Source of the DNA: CBDFGN01 sp965247065
Lineage (GTDB): Bacteria; Bacteroidota; Bacteroidia; Cytophagales; Cyclobacteriaceae
Assembly (NCBI GenBank): GCA_965247065.1
Contig: CBDFGN010000006.1
Location: 2,976,001-3,040,000, forward strand
DNA: 64,000 bases
Direction of reading: 5' to 3'
Positions 55,313 through 64,000 of this stretch are shown one piece after another (within the stretch, counting starts at the first letter, position 1; each line of letters starts with the position of its first letter). The notes under the pieces were generated by a model. It was not told the origin of the DNA. It did not search any database and saw only the letters and a list, made by a program, of their open reading frames with translations. The position numbers and the translations under genes are program-made.

Positions 55313-56317
55313 ATGCAGAAAGTCTCCATACAAGCTGGAGCATTTATGGCTTGGGCGATTTTTGCCCTTATATCATCGGGATGTAGATCCCAGGGAAAAA
55401 ATGGAGATTCGTATCCATCCCGTCCTATTACCTACCTTGTACCCTGGGCCGCCGGAGGAATGACGGATATGACATCCCGGATGATGGGTGCAGTTCTGCA
55501 AAAGCAATTGGGCCAACCGGTAAATGTTGTAAATCGAACCGGAGGAGGTGGCGTGGTAGGGCATTTGGCTTTGTCCCAGGCAGCGCCTGATGGCTACACC
55601 CTGGGCGCTGTCACTGTTGAAATCACCCAGCTACATCACATGGGGCTGACGGATCTCACTTTCTCCAATTACACGCCCCTTGCTTTATTGATTCACAATC
55701 CAGCCGCCATTACGGTTCGCGCGGACGAGCCCTGGAGCAATCTGGACGAATTGATCCAGGAGATTAAGAATAACCCTGGAAAGCTGCAAGCATCGGGCAC
55801 CGCCCGTGGCGGGATCTGGGATCTAGCCCGAATTGGGTTCTTACAGGCGGCTGGTCTCTCCAATCACGATGTGCCCTGGGTGCCCAGTCAGGGGGCGGCC
55901 CCTGCCCTCCAGGAATTGATCGCCGGTGGAGTGGACATTGTGACCGCCTCTATATCCGAAGTTGACGCTCTGCGTAAAGCTGGCCAGGTAAAGACACTGG
56001 CGGTCATGGCTGATGAAAGGCTTCCAGGCTTTGAAATGATCCCTACCCTTAAGGAGCACGCAATCAATTGGAGCATTGGGGGATGGGTTTCCATTTGCGC
56101 CCCGGCAAACTTATCCCCTGACATAAAGTCTAAGTTGGATTCAGCTATTTACGCCGCCTCTATTGATCCGCTGTACGTAGAATCTTTGACCAAGGCCGGC
56201 TCTACTCTCCGTTATATGAACAGTACCGATCTTGAGCTCTTTATGATGGTGGAGGATAATATGAATGGTGAACTGATGGACAATGCAGGCTTGCACAATA
56301 GCACAATGCCTCAGTGA
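55313..56317 (+). CDS. tctC: TctC, tripartite tricarboxylate transporter binding protein
   Basis: 334 residues. A lipoprotein signal (ALISSGCRSQ) leads to the Bug/TctC fold: YPSRPITYLVPWAAGGMTDM, LGQPVNVVNRTGGGGVVG, AAPDGYTLGAVT, and GTARGGIWDLARIG at the ligand side. Captures a carboxylate in the periplasm for TctAB. The operon tctC-tctB-tctA overlaps by 4 bases at each join. The system is common in Proteobacteria and uncommon in Bacteroidota, so transfer is possible. Confidence 0.9.
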   Translation: MQKVSIQAGAFMAWAIFALISSGCRSQGKNGDSYPSRPITYLVPWAAGGMTDMTSRMMGAVLQKQLGQPVNVVNRTGGGGVVGHLALSQAAPDGYTLGAVTVEITQLHHMGLTDLTFSNYTPLALLIHNPAAITVRADEPWSNLDELIQEIKNNPGKLQASGTARGGIWDLARIGFLQAAGLSNHDVPWVPSQGAAPALQELIAGGVDIVTASISEVDALRKAGQVKTLAVMADERLPGFEMIPTLKEHAINWSIGGWVSICAPANLSPDIKSKLDSAIYAASIDPLYVESLTKAGSTLRYMNSTDLELFMMVEDNMNGELMDNAGLHNSTMPQ

Positions 56318-56766
56318 ACAGACCTTTCGGTTCTTCACCACGAGAGTTAATTGGCGCCGCAGCGCTACTTTTATTGTCCGTTTGGATTTGGTATTATAGC
56401 AACCAATTTCCTGACTTGCCGGAAGGGTATCCCGGCCCCAAACTATTTCCCCGGCTGATAGCTATGGGATTGGCATTTGTCGGAATTGGACTTGGTGCAT
56501 CTTATTTCCTTTCCGGCCCCCAAAAAGCAGATTCGAAACCCCAAGCTGAGGGGAAAAGCCGGATCAGACTAATTTTTGGCATTCTTCTGCTGGCCATATT
56601 TCCGATCCTTAGTCCTTTGGCAGGATTTATTCCTTCTCTTTTAGTGATTGGCTTTTTGCTTGGCCTATCGTTAAAAGTCAATTGGTATAAGGCGATGTTA
56701 ACCGCAGCAACCACAGTATTAGGTATTTACTTCATCTTCTCAGAGCTCCTCAACGTACCGCTATGA
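56314..56766 (+). CDS. tctB: TctB, small membrane subunit
   Basis: 150 residues from a GTG overlapping tctC by 4 bases. Four membrane helices; the PEGYPGPKLFPRLIAMGLAF segment is characteristic of TctB, and the later pair is IFPILSPLAGFIPSLLVIGF. Partner of TctA. Confidence 0.88.
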   Translation: MNRPFGSSPRELIGAAALLLLSVWIWYYSNQFPDLPEGYPGPKLFPRLIAMGLAFVGIGLGASYFLSGPQKADSKPQAEGKSRIRLIFGILLLAIFPILSPLAGFIPSLLVIGFLLGLSLKVNWYKAMLTAATTVLGIYFIFSELLNVPL

Positions 56767-58250
56767 GCAACTTGTTTAGCTGGGAATGGCTGGTGGCCGT
56801 ATTTCTGGGATGTCTCTACGGATCACTGTTCGGAGCTATCCCAGGATTGACAGCCACCCTGGCAGTAGCTTTATTCATCCCAATTGCCTTTTTCCTGGAT
56901 CCTATAATCGCGCTTCCCGCTATAATCGCCATCTCATCAGTAGCGATTTACGCTGGAGACGTGGGTTCGAGCATTGCCCGGATCCCTGGAACGCCGGCAA
57001 GCGCCGCGTATCTGGAGGAAATGTTTTCGATTAGTCGCGCCAAAGGTCCTTTGTACGGACTTGGATTAAGTGGCATAGGATCGGCAATCGGGGGGATAAT
57101 TGGTACGGTCCTGTTGGTGTTCGGAGCCACGGCAATTGCCACTTTGGCCAAGCAATTTTCCAGTTTCGAGTACTTCTGGGTTGCGGTGTTGGGACTCACC
57201 GCTGGTATTTTCGCCTCTAGCGGTTCCTGGTTAAAGGCTTTGGGCTCGCTGCTACTTGGCATTCTCTTCTCCACTGTGGGAGTGGACCCAACACTGGGGT
57301 ATCCAAGGTTCCATTTCGAAAACCCAAATTTGCTCAGCGGCCTTAATTACATAGTCGCGATGATTGGTTTGTTTGGTTTTGCCGAGGTTCTTGAACATAT
57401 GTACTCATCGCTACTAAAACCGAAGTCCATCGAACGATCGTCTGAAGGTGCTGCTCGCCAATTTTTCATTACTCCTCTGTTGTTAATTGTGAAACAGAAA
57501 TGGCTGGTAATCCGTTCGGCTCTGATTGGGGTTGTAGTGGGCTTGTTGCCCGGAGCAGGGGCGGACATTGGTTCCTGGGTAGCTAGCAGCATCCAAAAAA
57601 TGAGAAGCCCACCAGGGAGCGACAAGTTCGAAGACAAAGTGGTCCTTTCGGGAACCAGCAGCAACAATGCCGCCGTCGCCAGCGCCTGGATCCCAGCCCT
57701 CTCCCTTGGCTTACCGGGAGACACCATAACTGCAATTGTGTTGGGGGTCTTTTTGATGAAAGGCATTACCCCCGGGCCCTTACTATTCGAGCAACAGCCG
57801 GACCTGCTCTGGTCGCTGTACCTGACCTTTATCGTGGCCAATGTCCTCCTCCTACCTGTGTTTGGGTTTTTTACCGCGCGGATCGCTTCCTACCTTCTCC
57901 GGGTGCCCTTTTCAATCCTGCTGACAGCCATCTCTATAGTCTGTATCGTTGGAGCCTACGCCATCAACAACAATGTATTTGACGTTTGGATCATGGCCGG
58001 CATGGGCCTTTTGGCATTTATCCTTCGCAGGGGGCACTTCCCTTTGTCACAGGTAGTGCTTGGGATGGTGCTCGGGCCAATTCTGGAGCAAAGCTTTATG
58101 GTAAGCGCCATTAAATCCAAATGGGACATTACCAGCTTTTTCGAAAGACCGGTTGCACTGATCCTAATGGCTCTTACCCTGGTTGTGATTGTTATTGGGA
58201 TCAAAGTTGGGCGCAGGTCCTTATTCTCTACCCAGGAAAAGGACGGTTAG
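56763..58250 (+). CDS. tctA: TctA, large membrane subunit
   Basis: 495 residues with about 12 helices, the usual size. Signature SLFGAIPGLTATLAVAL, then GDVGSSIARIPGTPASAAYL and the second-half mirror GLLPGAGADIGSWVASSIQK and SGTSSNNAAVASAWIPALSL. Forms the sodium-coupled permease for tri- or dicarboxylates. Overlaps tctB by 4 bases. Confidence 0.93.
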   Translation: MSNLFSWEWLVAVFLGCLYGSLFGAIPGLTATLAVALFIPIAFFLDPIIALPAIIAISSVAIYAGDVGSSIARIPGTPASAAYLEEMFSISRAKGPLYGLGLSGIGSAIGGIIGTVLLVFGATAIATLAKQFSSFEYFWVAVLGLTAGIFASSGSWLKALGSLLLGILFSTVGVDPTLGYPRFHFENPNLLSGLNYIVAMIGLFGFAEVLEHMYSSLLKPKSIERSSEGAARQFFITPLLLIVKQKWLVIRSALIGVVVGLLPGAGADIGSWVASSIQKMRSPPGSDKFEDKVVLSGTSSNNAAVASAWIPALSLGLPGDTITAIVLGVFLMKGITPGPLLFEQQPDLLWSLYLTFIVANVLLLPVFGFFTARIASYLLRVPFSILLTAISIVCIVGAYAINNNVFDVWIMAGMGLLAFILRRGHFPLSQVVLGMVLGPILEQSFMVSAIKSKWDITSFFERPVALILMALTLVVIVIGIKVGRRSLFSTQEKDG

Positions 58251-58274
58251 CCTAAATTTTGATTAAACTCAGGC

Positions 58275-59027
58275 TCAAAAGGTAGCTCGCCCACCTGAAA
58301 TGTCGAACACAAACCCCGTATTGAAGCTGGCCTCGGGGGATACGATCCAGCAGATTATAGCGGCCACCTCCTCAATGGTTCCCAGCCTTTTCATGGGAAT
58401 TTTGTCGGTCATATATTTTATCATTTCGGGAGTTGCATCGGCAAGCATGTCAGTAGCAACAACAGCCGGTGCTAAGCCATTTACAGTAATGCCCGTCTCT
58501 GCATATTCCTTACCTACCCCCTTGACCAAACCCATTAATCCTGACTTGCTGGCCGCATAGCCCACCATACCCGGGTTCCCCTCTTTGCCTCCAATGGATG
58601 CGACATGGAGGATTCGGCCATAATTGTTAGGCAGCATAGGCGGAATAGCATACTTGGTAAGCAGGAAGGCTCCCTTCAAATTGATGTCCACAACTCGATC
58701 GAAGGATTCCAAGGAGTATTCGGCGGCGTTCACCGAAGTTTCCCCAACTATTCCAGCGCAGTTGACCATAACATCTAATCGGCCAGAATCCCGCACAACC
58801 TTCTCAATCGATGACTGAACTAATCCCTGGTTGGTAATATCAACCAATTCGCCCTCCGCATTTAGATCTAAGTCCTTAAACTCGTCGATTGTATTTTGCA
58901 GTTCTTTCTCCAGGACATCAAATACAAAAATCTTGCAGCCCTCAGAGGCCAATCTTTGACCTACTCCTTTTCCAATCCCCCGGGCGCCCCCGGCAACTAT
59001 GGCAACCTGCTCAGAAAATCTATTCAC
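58275..59027 (-). CDS. Short-chain dehydrogenase/reductase
   Basis: About 250 residues from the GTG at 59025-59027 (VNRFSEQVAIVAGGARGIG); the frame extends to 59105 with poor family fit. FDVLEKE after strand 2 suggests NAD. Also NCAGIVGETSV, catalytic HVASIGGKEGNPGMVGYAAS then K, and FVFDISGGRATF. Convergent with tctA. Substrate unknown, probably a hydroxy acid or sugar. Confidence 0.83.
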   Translation of the reverse strand: MNRFSEQVAIVAGGARGIGKGVGQRLASEGCKIFVFDVLEKELQNTIDEFKDLDLNAEGELVDITNQGLVQSSIEKVVRDSGRLDVMVNCAGIVGETSVNAAEYSLESFDRVVDINLKGAFLLTKYAIPPMLPNNYGRILHVASIGGKEGNPGMVGYAASKSGLMGLVKGVGKEYAETGITVNGLAPAVVATDMLADATPEMIKYMTDKIPMKRLGTIEEVAAIICWIVSPEASFNTGFVFDISGGRATF

Positions 59028-59338
59028 ATCAAAGGTTTTGACGAATCTAGGTAATTTAGTTCTTATAAATTCGAATGCTGGTATGGTTTCAAGACAAGGT
59101 ACCAATCCAATTGAAGTACGAAAGTGTCAGGTTAGACGAGAATCTCAACGTAGCCGCGATGATGAATTGTAAGATAAGGATGTTTGTAAGCTTTGGGTTT
59201 CAGGCTTACCTTCCATAAATGAAAGGAATTTGCTAAGATCCCCTATCGAATTATTCTTTCACAAGCAAGACGAACTGGATTCATTGCCCAGAAATTAGTA
59301 ATCTGCTTTACGGAATTTGTGCCATTCTCCTCCTTGCA

Positions 59339-59656
59339 TTGTGTCTCATCGTGGTCACGGCGGTAATCTTGTGTAAACTGGGAGATTCCCTAATCTGGTA
59401 TGATGAACTGGCATCCGTTATGCTGGTTTGGCTCATCTATATCGGTGCGGCAGCGGCGGCTATGAATCGTGAACATTTGGGTTTCGACGGCCTGGTAGAT
59501 AAACTTAAGATGCCATGGAAAGCCACAATCCTGATCGTCAGCGAATCGGCAATCCTTGGCTTTTTTCTGGTTGTGACCATTTATGGATTCCGGATTCTTG
59601 GAGCTATGGAAGGTGAAACCCTAGAAAACCGTATATTCCCAATTAATCAAAAGTAA
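59339..59656 (+). pseudogene. TRAP transporter small permease (DctQ) fragment
   Basis: The frame is open from 59237 but has no ATG; the TTG at 59339 is the best in-frame start. The visible part has the DctQ core: ILCKLGDSLIWYDELASVML, VWLIYIGAAAAAMNREHLGF and DGLVDKLKMPWKATI. The last helix and end are missing, with the frame stopping after LENRIFPINQK at 105 residues against about 160-190 normally. No large permease or binding protein is adjacent. A remnant of a TRAP system, 4 bases before the next gene. Confidence 0.7.
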
Positions 59657-59660
59657 CCAA

Positions 59661-60524
59661 ATGATCGTCCCTCGGACTTCACGGCAAGAGATCCTTGCCA
59701 AACTTCAAAAAAAAATCGAAAACAGGATTCCTATTTTCATTGCCAGCGCGGGAAATGGTTTGGTAGCCAGTTTGCTCGAAAAAGCAGGTGCCGATTGCGT
59801 GAATACGTTTTCTGGGGCCCGTCTGAGGGCCAATGGAATGGGTACCATGTCTATGATGTGGCCGATCCTGGATTCAAACAGGCAAACCCTGGACTACACT
59901 CGGGAAGATATAATGCCTGCACTAAAGGGGGATGCCTTCATTTGCGCATGCTTGAACGCAAACGACCCTCTCAAAGACATGACCATGGTACTCAATGATC
60001 TTAAGGCTATGGGTGTATTCTCCGCCTCGAACATAGGTCCGTCCATTAGTTACGTGGATAAGGATAGCGAGATATATCGGGTTTTGACCAAAAGCGGTAT
60101 AACCCTGGATCACGAAATTGAAATGCTGAAGCTGGCTAAAGAAATGGATATGGTGTCGATTGGCTTGGCGTTTGATGAAGAGGACAGTTATCGGATCGTC
60201 GAGGAATCCCAGCCTGATGTATTCTGTTATCACGCTGGAACCACCAAAGGTGGGTTGAAGGGATATGATTCAGGCGAAACCATTGAAGAGACCGCCCAAA
60301 GAACCGAAGCAGCTTGCCAAGAGCTACGAAAGATTATGCCAGATATAATGCTCATAGCTCACGGCGCGGCGTTGGAAAACCCGGTGGATGGACAACACAT
60401 ACTGAATAATACGTCGGTTAACGGCATCTGGACCGGGTCCTCTACCGAAAGAATCCCAATTGAAAAGGCGGTGTATGAAACTGCCAAAGAATTCGCTGAT
60501 TTAAGATTTCCTCCTAAAGAATGA
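59661..60524 (+). CDS. PEP-hydrolase-like TIM-barrel protein (Tm-1 C-terminal-domain type)
   Basis: 287 residues, single TIM-barrel. Start RQEILAKLQKKIENRIPIFI, then ASAGNGLVASLLEKAGADCV, NDLKAMGVFSASNIGPSI and CYHAGTTKGGLKGYDSGETI, LIAHGAALENPVDGQHIL. This fits the PEP-hydrolase/IGPS-like family, also the C-terminal half of the plant Tm-1 protein. Catalytic role not established. It is 3 bases upstream of the other half. Confidence 0.82.
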   Translation: MIVPRTSRQEILAKLQKKIENRIPIFIASAGNGLVASLLEKAGADCVNTFSGARLRANGMGTMSMMWPILDSNRQTLDYTREDIMPALKGDAFICACLNANDPLKDMTMVLNDLKAMGVFSASNIGPSISYVDKDSEIYRVLTKSGITLDHEIEMLKLAKEMDMVSIGLAFDEEDSYRIVEESQPDVFCYHAGTTKGGLKGYDSGETIEETAQRTEAACQELRKIMPDIMLIAHGAALENPVDGQHILNNTSVNGIWTGSSTERIPIEKAVYETAKEFADLRFPPKE

Positions 60525-60527
60525 GAC

Positions 60528-61769
60528 ATGGGAAAGACAATTGCAGTTTTAGTAACCTTAGATACCAAGGCCCAGGAAGCAGACTATCTGAAGCAGCAAA
60601 TTGAGGTGAGAGGTGATACTGCCTTAATAATGGACATCGGAGTGGTGGGGGACCCCGAAACCGAGGCTTCTGTCAGCAGACAGGAAATAGCTTCGGTCGG
60701 TGGCAAGCCGTTGGAAGAACTGCTAGTCAATCCAACTCGTGAAGAAGCCGGTCCAATTATGGTTAAGGGGAGCATCAGAATACTGAAAGCCCGAATCGAA
60801 ACCGACCAGGTGCATGCGGTATTGGGATTAGGTGGCACTCAGGGTACCAGTAGTTGTTGCGACGTGATGCAGGCCCTTCCCTATGGCTTTCCTAAGATCA
60901 TGGTCTCCACAATTGCTTCCGGTGACACCTCGGGCTTTGTTGGGATAAAGGACATCACAATGATGTTTTCGGTAAGCGACATTTTGAAATTGAATCCCTT
61001 TACCCGTAAAGTTCTGTCAAATGCTTCCGCCGCCGCCTGTGGGATGGCCCAGGTCGAAACCAAGTTCGAGATGGCCACCGGAGATAAACCGTTGATCGGA
61101 ATGTCCAATTTGGGTGTGCTGACCAACGGAGCTATGGAGGCCATAAAGTATTTTGAGGCTGCCGGTTATGAGGCCATCGTGTTCCATGCCGTAGGGCCTC
61201 CGGGAAGGGCGATGGAACAAATGATGAAGGAGGGAATTATTGGTGCGGTGTTTGACTATGCGATGGGTGAAATTGCGGACGATATATGGTCTGTACTACG
61301 TGCCGGTGGGCCCGAGAGACTTACCGTTGCCGGAAAGCTTGGACTTCCCCAGGTTCTTTGTCCAGGTGGGGCCGAACATCTGGGCATCCTGGTCGATCCA
61401 CCAAACACCGTTCCACCTGAGTATAAGGATCACAAATACGTTTTTCATAGTCCGGTGGTTTTCGTACCGCGTTTGAACTCCGACGAGATGACCCGTGTCG
61501 CCGATGAGATCTGTAAAAGACTACAATACACTAAGGACAAAGCATATTTCATGATCCCGACCAAGGGTGTGGGCAGATACTCCATACCGGATGGAGTTTT
61601 GTACGATCCGGAGGCTGATCAGGTGTTCATCAGGCATTTGAAGGACAACCTTCCTAATAACATTGAGGTAATCGAAAGGGACACTCATGCCGAAGATCCG
61701 GCATTTGTAAAAGAAGCCGTCGATCGACTAATTTCTCTGATTGAAGAGCGCAAGGATCAGCAGCAATAG
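60528..61769 (+). CDS. Tm-1-like ATP-binding domain protein (UPF0261)
   Basis: 413 residues. Start KTIAVLVTLDTKAQEADYLK, then VLGLGGTQGTSSCCDVMQAL (Gly-rich nucleotide loop), MVSTIASGDTSGFVGIKDIT, MSNLGVLTNGAMEAIKYFEA and FHAVGPPGRAMEQMMKEG. A standalone UPF0261 protein, known as the N-terminal domain of tomato Tm-1, which binds ATP. The metabolic role in bacteria is unknown. The gene is likely co-translated with the preceding TIM-barrel gene. Confidence 0.87.
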   Translation: MGKTIAVLVTLDTKAQEADYLKQQIEVRGDTALIMDIGVVGDPETEASVSRQEIASVGGKPLEELLVNPTREEAGPIMVKGSIRILKARIETDQVHAVLGLGGTQGTSSCCDVMQALPYGFPKIMVSTIASGDTSGFVGIKDITMMFSVSDILKLNPFTRKVLSNASAAACGMAQVETKFEMATGDKPLIGMSNLGVLTNGAMEAIKYFEAAGYEAIVFHAVGPPGRAMEQMMKEGIIGAVFDYAMGEIADDIWSVLRAGGPERLTVAGKLGLPQVLCPGGAEHLGILVDPPNTVPPEYKDHKYVFHSPVVFVPRLNSDEMTRVADEICKRLQYTKDKAYFMIPTKGVGRYSIPDGVLYDPEADQVFIRHLKDNLPNNIEVIERDTHAEDPAFVKEAVDRLISLIEERKDQQQ

Positions 61770-61782
61770 CGACTATCCAGTA

Positions 61783-64000
61783 TTAGAACCCGGAATTCGC
61801 TTTTCCACCCCCAGATTGCAGGTAGAATATCAAATCCTTCACTTCCTCTGCATTCAAACGGTTCAACAGTGCGGGGAACATGATAGAGCGGTCCGAATGC
61901 CTGGTATCCTCAACCGTCACCTTCGGTATCTTGGTTATTCGATCCAATTGCATCGGATTTTGGGTCAAAAATAGGGTATCCTGATTTTCACGAATAACTC
62001 TTCCCCATAAAAGCGTCCCATCTTTCAAATCGATTTCCGTGGCGGAATATTGGTCAGAAATGGTTTTGTCCGGGTCAACAAGGGCCTCAAGCAGATCATC
62101 CGTGCTAAACCGAGTACTTATCTGGGTCAAGTCCGGTCCAATATTACCGCCTGATCCTCCAAAGGCATGGCAAGCGGCACACAAAGCGGCTTGGTACATT
62201 ATAGCGCCGTTTTCATTGTCGCTTTCCTCCTGCGAAGATTCCAGCAGCGCCGTCAGTTCTTTCATCTGCCAGTCTTTTCCCGGACCCTTAGGTTGAGGGA
62301 GGTTGGCAAGATCTACCGCGTTTACGTACTGTAATTCTTCACCGGAAATGTTTTTCAACCCGCCTCTTAGCTCCCCGGGAGTTTGGATAAGGGCGTCGTC
62401 GCGAATTTTTATTATGAATCCATGGTAACTAGCCCCTCCATTTGCGGACAACAACCTAGCAAAATGACGAAAGTAATCCTCGCGTAAATCCTGAGTCCAT
62501 CCTTTATTAACATGGCTCAGGGCTTGCACGTAATGGATCAAGACCGAATTCGGGGAATTGATTTTCATCCGCTCGATCACATCGCCGTATTGTCCCTGCA
62601 ATTCCGCGCTTCTTCCGGCAACATCCGCTTCAATCAATTCCGAAGGGCTCCCGTCCAAGGACTCGGAATTTATCAAATTCATCGTTCTGGCAACAACCAG
62701 CGGATCATTGAGATTGGACAATATCTGGACCAGCTCCCAGTTAACAACCTTCGATTCGGATGGATATTGATCCGATAATTGGTCCGCCACCAAATCCCTG
62801 TCATCTTGCGTTAAATCAGATCTCAAAAACAAGAGAGAGTGGGCCCTGATAAGATCCACTTGCTGATTTTCAGACAATACGGTAAAGTCTAGACTTACAA
62901 GGCGGCCGAAGGCAGTTCTTTTTGTTGGAACATCTCCTATTCTAGCCGCCGCCAATGCCGAGTTCAATATGATATCTATATTCTCCTCATCAGCCAATCG
63001 GTCATTTAATTCTTCTACATTTCGATACTCGAGAGCCGTTCTGGCGGTATACCTTATCCGGCGATCCTAATTTGCCAACGAGGTCCAGATCAAATCATAA
63101 TCAGCCTCACCATCCCGTTGAAAAGACTCCAGCTTCATTCTCAATTCCATATCGGGGCTATTGGCAACACCTTCAGGTTCCTGATCTCCCTCAGGTCCGT
63201 TGTAAAATACCCGGTACAGGTGTGATTTAAGTCTGCGGCCGCCGGTTAGAAAATAAAGGGCACCGTCCCCGCCAGCCACACCGTCTGTTAACGGTAATGC
63301 GGAAGCCGACAAGAACTCCTCCTTGGTCCCTACATAGCTGGACCCTTTTGGGGTCAACGAAACATGATAAATAGTCCCAAAGCTCCAGTCGAAAACAAAC
63401 AGGCCGGTTCGGTATTGCGCCGGAAACTCGAGATCCTTCCCGGCGACAATTCCTGTGGGCGAACCCTGTCCCAGGTCCACCACACTGGGGAGGTTGTCCA
63501 AGTAATAGGGTGGCCACTTAGCCGAGCCGGTCCTCCACCCAAATTCGGCACCTGGGGTAATGTGACAAACCTTTACCGGCCTATACCACGGAGTTCCCAG
63601 GTCCCATTCCATATCGGAATCGAAGGTAAAAAGCTCTCCATCCTCGTTAAATGCTATATCATAAGCATTTCGGAACCCGTTGGCAATAACGGTTAGATCT
63701 TCTCCGTCTTTGGTCACCCGGGCTATCCATCCTCCAGGAGCATTCCGGTTATTGGCATGACCTCGAGGGTCTTTTATGGATGGGAAAAGTTGGTCTTCTT
63801 CCCAAACAGGTTTTAGTCGAGACTTGAAAGTTTCAGGCAGGTCTGTATGATTTCCGGCCACAATGTAAATAAACCCGTCTGGCCCTAACAACGCGGCATG
63901 AGGGCCATGCTCGCCCCATCCAGTAAGCTGTTTTAACAAGGAAATGGAATCTAATACGCCATCCCCGTCCGAATCGGTCACTCGGTACAGGCCACTTTTA
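61783..64000 (-). pseudogene. PVC-type cytochrome c protein, interrupted by in-frame TAG, partial
   Basis: The frame is open to the right edge (LYRVTDSDGDGVLDSIS), so the 5' end is outside. The beta-propeller part (AALLGPDGFIYIVAGNHTDL, ITPGAEFGWRTGSAKWPPYY) ends in TSLAN at a TAG (63067-63069). The same frame then runs on as DRRIRYTARTALEYRNVEEL, HEAT-like helices and a cytochrome c domain with CAACHAFGGSGGNIGPDLTQ, to the TAG ending at 61783. One base change (for example AAG to TAG) would explain the break. Both halves fit one family, so this is a single broken gene. Confidence 0.85.

Noticed and set aside
2918..63069. TAG reassigned to an amino acid, given the in-frame TAGs
   Set aside because: Several intact genes here end properly at TAG (for example those ending at 2222, 4581 and 58250), so TAG is a normal stop.

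Overview
The window reads as a chromosomal segment of a member of the Bacteroidota, probably a marine or glycan-degrading heterotroph. The basis is: a relic of a Bacteroidota-type RpoD N-terminus, a Bacteroidota barrel protein and a carboxypeptidase-regulatory-domain protein, TAnnTTTG-like promoter boxes, many sulfatase, DUF1080 and Gfo/Idh/MocA genes, and PVC-type heme-binding dehydrogenases. No species can be named from the sequence alone.

Layout. 1-2222 is the 3' part of a PVC-type cytochrome c/HEAT protein. 2351-3781 holds a TAG-interrupted coiled-coil membrane protein and an OmpA-domain protein. 4072-8400 is an AT-rich gene graveyard: an SRPBCC gene, a frameshifted cupin, a DUF2158 gene, an RpoD relic, a frameshifted hypothetical, a C-terminally short FloA and a TPR-like tail relic. 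It ends at tRNA-Asn(GTT) and its terminator. 8973-17180 is ordinary housekeeping (barrel protein, pruA, YjjG-type HAD, ArsR regulator, MFS carrier). 17238-25245 is a minus-strand cluster of PVC cytochrome, two DUF1080 proteins and two Tat-type Gfo/Idh proteins, which looks like a periplasmic 3-keto-glycoside route. 25539-28100 is an IS110-family element next to a 17-bp minisatellite, interrupted by an IS982-family element. 28231-61769 is a long sugar and hydroxy-acid catabolic region: DASS carrier, Gfo/Idh, SSS symporter, ribokinase, two sulfatases, xylose isomerase, four SDRs, an IlvD/Edd sugar-acid dehydratase, LutABC, a 2-hydroxyacid dehydrogenase, a LarA-like racemase, an MFS carrier, TctCBA, a TRAP remnant, and the two halves of a Tm-1-like protein. 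An amt-PII pair sits inside it. 61783-64000 is another PVC-type gene, interrupted by TAG and running off the right edge.

How the genes fit together. Sulfatases and secreted oxidoreductases would strip and oxidise sugars outside the cytoplasm. SSS, MFS, DASS and Tct carriers would import sugars and organic acids. Isomerase, kinase, SDRs, dehydratase, a possible 2-hydroxy-acid epimerase and Lut proteins would feed the products to central metabolism. These links are inferred from families and proximity.

Most interesting points: (i) a two-hairpin non-coding RNA candidate upstream of the IS110 transposase, with the shape of a bridge RNA and loop bases matching the 17-bp repeat beside which the element lies; (ii) the nested IS982 insertion, whose removal exactly restores the IS110 frame; (iii) an unusual density of single-base frameshifts and in-frame TAGs (lutB, a sulfatase, a cupin, a coiled-coil protein, a PVC cytochrome), which is either real decay or assembly error; (iv) short relics visible only by reading through stops.
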